This document shows, in pieces, positions 20,695 to 23,886 of a stretch of DNA of 23,886 nt. The notes beneath the pieces were generated by a model, which did not search any database, had not been told where the DNA came from, and was given only the letters and a program-made list of their open reading frames with translations. Position numbers and translations under genes: made by a program. The DNA lies in the NCBI GenBank assembly GCA_022579005.1, contig MU401819.1, positions 3,037 through 26,922 on the forward strand, in the 5' to 3' direction. Within the stretch, counting starts at the first letter, position 1. Each line of letters opens with the position of its first letter. Origin of the DNA: Poronia punctata (taxonomy: Eukaryota > Ascomycota > Sordariomycetes > Xylariales > Xylariaceae).

Positions 20695-21807
20695 TGCTGC
20701 CCAAAACACCCGTGAACCCTGACAGCCCGAGCCAAGAAGCCCGGGGACTTTTTTCAGGGACCTTCTAGTCTAGGTAGTCTAAAGAATACCTAACTACGAG
20801 TACCTACCTCACCTATCTACATCCCTGCGTGCCTGCCTGGCACCGTGGCATCCTGATAGACTACCCCGACTACCTGCTCCAAAAAGAAACGGCAATCGGT
20901 GACGGGGAAATTATGGTCCGCGGGGCTTACAGAGAGCACGCCATAGGTGAGGCAAACAGTTATCGTAGATAGAACCTAGTATCACGGGAGCGTCTCAGTC
21001 TCTATTGTTAGGCTGATCGATGAGGGACCAAAATCCAAAGAATAAGACGATGGGGGTAGAGAGATAGATATCAAGATGAATTCTCTGATTATGTTATGGA
21101 GGGCGACAACATATCTTGAGACTTGAGCAGGTGGGACGGGGCTAATGGACAGGTAAATATATCCAGATTCTTCCCTGGACACTTGACAAACTGTAAGAGC
21201 TGATAAGCCGGGATCTAGGGTTAGACTAAAGTTGAATATCATGTAAATATGAGAACCTAATAAAGCGCTCAAATGTGGTACTTGTAAAGATACGAGTAGC
21301 AATCAAGAGTGAAGGGTATTTGGGAAAGCCGACCAGGATGCCGGGGTACCTAATTTCTTCTTTCTTGCGCTCAATCAGTGCTGAAGTTGCCACTCAATGC
21401 AAATTCATACTTGATAAGCTAATAATACTGCTCCTTTTGCATATAATTATCTACCACCAGATTTTGTAAAGGCAAAAGTGCAAGCTCAAGGAGTCAAGGG
21501 GTATCGCCCACCTACGAGTAGCCGTAATTCTATCAAAGTATTACGAAGCATGATTTTGTTTAACTTTGTACACCGTGCACCCTTTTTACCCTAGGTATTT
21601 TGTATGATTAGTTTCTCTTCTAACTTATCCTACAAGCCGCCCTTACGATCGTTCGGGTAACTTGATCGATTTACATCTCCTGCCCCACGCATAATACCTA
21701 CTGTTGTCGCGTCTAACCGGAACGGATCTCTACACATAATCCGCCCGCTCAACCACGACATCGGCTCCCATGTGAGAGAGATCACCACAAGTTGACCTAC
21801 CTTGAAT

Positions 21808-21918
21808 ATGTTTGCGGATCTTGCCAGCTTTTCTTCACTTGACTTTGCATTTGCATTTGCGCGGAGCAAAAGGAAGCCATCTGTCCCGCCACATCAGAGA
21901 GAGATCGTCAACTGCTGA
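21808..21918 (+). promoter_or_regulatory. Possible 36-codon uORF before PPG1
   Basis: ATG at 21808 stays open for 36 codons to TGA 21916-21918, 64 bases before the PPG1 ATG. It encodes Phe/Ala- then Lys/Arg/Pro-containing sequence with no known motif. It matters only if transcription starts upstream of 21808; the true leader could begin later. Confidence 0.35.
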
Positions 21919-21982
21919 TTCCGGCCTCTTTTGCGACCGCCCGCATCGCCCAAGGCTGTTACGTCATTCTTCCACAACTACC

Positions 21983-23112
21983 ATGCCTGGACTTCCTTGT
22001 ACGTTTCGAAAGCCCACGCCGAGAAGCCTCTTTTTGCCATGGGATAGATGGGAGCTAACAAAGCGATCACTTTTCATGTAGCTTCGGTCGACCTAGATGA
22101 ATGCATCTCCCGCCTATACAAAAAGGAACTCCTGGCCGAACCGGTCATCGAAGCGATATGTGCGAAAACGAAGGAGCTACTCATGCGCGAGAGTAATGTC
22201 GTGCACGTCCGCGCCCCCATAACCGTTGTGGGCGATATACACGGCCAGTTCTACGACCTCATCGAGATATTCAAGATCGGCGGCTGGTGTCCGGATACGA
22301 ACTACCTCTTCCTCGGTGAGTAGCAGCAGACTTGCGTCCGAGATATAGAACCCTTGTTACCTACGTGGCCCAGGCCGAGGAGTTTCTCTAACGCTCTACC
22401 AGGCGACTACGTGGATCGTGGCATGTTTAGCGTCGAGACGATCTCCTTACTCGTGTGCCTGAAACTGCGATACCCGGAACGCGTTCACCTGATCCGCGGG
22501 AACCATGAGTCGAGGGGCGTTACCCAGTCGTATGGCTTCTATACCGAGTGCGCGCGTAAATACGGCAATGCAAGCGTCTGGCATCACTTCACCGACATGT
22601 TCGATTTCCTGACGCTGTCTGTTGTCATCAACGACCAGATATTCTGCGTCCATGGCGGCCTCTCCCCGTCCATACACAGCATCGACCAGATCAAAATCAT
22701 TGATCGCTTCCGGGAGATACCGCACGAGGGCCCCATGGCCGATCTGGTCTGGTCAGACCCGGACCCAGACCGTGACGAATTCTCGTTATCGCCACGGGGT
22801 GCTGGCTATACCTTTGGCGCCCGTGTTGTGAAGAAATTCCTAGCGGTCAATGGTATGAACCACATCCTACGAGCCCATCAACTCTGTCAGGAAGGCTACC
22901 TCGTACTTTTCGACGATCATTTAAGTACCGTTTGGAGTGCTCCCAACTACTGCTACCGGTGTGGTAATATGGCTAGCGTACTGGAAGTCAGTGATACTGG
23001 TGAGCGTCACTTCAACGTCTTTGCGGCAGCGCCTGAGAATGATCAGCATAAGGATGGTCAGCAGGCCGACAAGACGGCCGATGGTAATTCGTTGCCAGAT
23101 TACTTCCTTTAG
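21983..23112 (+). CDS. PPG1: PPG1-type PP2A-family serine/threonine phosphatase catalytic subunit
   Basis: Exons 21983-21998, 22082-22315 and 22403-23112 encode 319 aa. The introns (83 and 87 nt) have GTACGT/GTGAGT donors, GCTAAC or CTAAC branch sites and TAG/CAG acceptors, all in phase. The 16-nt first coding exon gives MPGLP, joined to [17 protein letters not shown]. All PPP-family metal and phosphate motifs are present: GDIHG (56-60), GDYVDRG (84-90), RGNHE (115-119), HGG, and RAHQ. The tail PDYFL is the PP2A-family C-terminus that is carboxymethylated on Leu. Sequence such as [18 protein letters not shown] and [10 protein letters not shown] follows yeast Ppg1 better than PP2A, PP4 or Sit4. 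In Neurospora the orthologue is the catalytic subunit of STRIPAK, needed for cell fusion and development; in yeast it works with the Far complex. An alternative ATG at 22048 lies inside intron 1 and was rejected. Confidence 0.93.
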
Positions 23113-23790
23113 GCTCGGGTATGGAGTAGGAAACCTCCAGTCGCAGCGGCAACGAGCCATGTAACGCGGATAAAGACATTTTTAGTCTGAAAGTCATTGC
23201 CCTCTCGCGATGTTGCATTAAAGGGTTATGATATCGCCTCCGAAGATCGTATTGTCGACGATACTCTTGCTTGACGAGTAGGAGAATATACGAGTAGAAC
23301 CGGGAGGGCAGCCGAGTATATCGACTCCCTGGTTGTGTTCGGGGTTTTTTATCGTCAGTCTGTCCAGGGCCAAGCCAGGAATATACCTGGCTACCGGCAT
23401 CCTCTAGATGTACAGTCTACGACGAACAGGTCGCATCTTTCAAGTGGCAGGAATTTGGTTCAAGGCGGACGTCCGGAGCGCTCGCCGGCGCATGTTAGAA
23501 AGTACCTATAGATATATTTGCATGTTTGGAGCGGATGGGTGCCTCAATGTTTAGATCCCACTACGGCCATATGTACTAACCGATACCCCTGGGACATTCA
23601 ATGTTGAAATTCAATATTCAAGAATCGGCCAGTGTGCGTCGCCGGCTGCGATGGAGAAGACTACGTAGGTACCTAGGCAATCTTAAATCAACTGTGCCTT
23701 CAATTAGAAATCTTTTGCAACCCCGAAGTCTACACCACCGAGTTGGTATGCGTCTTTGTATCACGGGGTTGAATTTGGATATATGTCGGG

Positions 23791-23791
<1 letters not shown>
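23113..23791. other. 3' flank of PPG1, no gene seen
   Basis: About 680 bp after the PPG1 stop. It has no ATG frame worth accepting. It contains a palindrome TAGGTACCTA at 23666-23675 and an AT-rich imperfect inverted patch around 23595-23620 (TTCAATGTTGAA next to TTCAATATTCAA). Confidence 0.55.
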
Positions 23792-23881
<90 letters not shown>

Positions 23882-23886
23882 CGGGG
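23792..23886. repeat. Poly-G run at the window end, probable assembly artefact
   Basis: Bases 23792-23881 are all G (90 bases), then one C and GGGG. A genuine G90 tract at a sequence end is unlikely; two-colour sequencing instruments produce false G runs. It most likely marks a contig edge. Confidence 0.8.

Larger units (their letters stand above)
19770..21982. other. Divergent intergenic region between the zinc-knuckle gene and PPG1
   Basis: The largest gap, 2.2 kb, separates two divergent genes. Open frames at 20235-20735 (-) and 20352-20609 (+) overlap a CAA/CAG-rich patch (20436-20470) and begin without ATG; I do not accept them. Motifs seen: CACGTG at 20532-20537, a hairpin GCGCC-CCAATTGG-GCGC at 20678-20694 with CCAAT on both strands, TAGGTA/TACCTA copies at 20768-20820, and a 36-codon uORF at 21808-21918. 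The region may hold long 5' leaders or a non-coding transcript, but nothing shows this directly. Confidence 0.55.

Noticed and set aside
20235..20735. 166-codon minus-strand frame in the PPG1/zinc-knuckle gap
   Set aside because: It starts at TTG, its Leu run comes from a CAA/CAG repeat, and no domain is visible.
22048..22083. ATG at 22048 as the PPG1 start
   Set aside because: It lies inside a well-formed intron after the branch region; the upstream ATG at 21983 with splicing gives MPGLPSSVDLDEC, the expected family N-terminus.

Overview
The window comes from a filamentous ascomycete nuclear genome, most likely a Sordariomycete. Seven protein genes are readable. Six of them need small spliceosomal introns (50 to 229 nt, mostly 50-110) with GT..AG ends and CTRAY-type branch sites, and the protein set is fungal (Bud3-type RhoGEF, Kap114 importin, fungal PI31, PPG1 phosphatase). 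Intergenic DNA is AT-richer and carries the TACCTAGGTA-like sequence common between genes in this class. I cannot name a genus. Both ends hold long homopolymers (C18T26 near the left end, about 90 G at the right end), so the right edge is probably a contig end.

Layout, left to right: (1) 1-1099, upstream DNA with a doubtful minus-strand frame and two overlapping uORFs just before the first gene. (2) 1100-5805 (+), a 1551-aa Bud3/DH-PH RhoGEF in two exons. (3) 5806-7212, a converging intergenic region with a dense cluster of microsatellites. (4) 7213-10701 (-), a Kap114/importin-9 karyopherin in four exons. (5) 10702-11657, a divergent promoter region with a CpG-rich palindrome and an MCB-like site. 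(6) 11658-12517 (+), the HORMA protein REV7 in two exons. (7) 12750-13966 (-), PI31/Fub1 proteasome regulator in two exons, converging on REV7 with 232 bp between stops. (8) 15425-15973 (-), a small Cys-rich protein with an acidic tail, unknown function. (9) 17330-19769 (-), a CCHC zinc-knuckle, Pro-rich, RS-containing protein in three exons, the last only 13 nt. (10) 19770-21982, a 2.2-kb divergent intergenic region. (11) 21983-23112 (+), PPG1, a PP2A-family catalytic subunit in three exons.

The genes are housekeeping or cell-biology genes from unrelated pathways: septation and Rho signalling, nuclear import of histones and TBP, translesion synthesis, proteasome regulation, and STRIPAK/Far-type phosphatase signalling. 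There is no operon-like logic, biosynthetic cluster, transposon, tRNA, rRNA or CRISPR that I can see. I found no convincing new biological system. The items most worth checking are the RhoGAP-like segment downstream of the GEF module in the Bud3 protein, the uORFs, the spliced zinc-knuckle gene whose true ends lie outside its long open frame, the cluster of unrelated pentanucleotide repeats, and the Cys-rich orphan.
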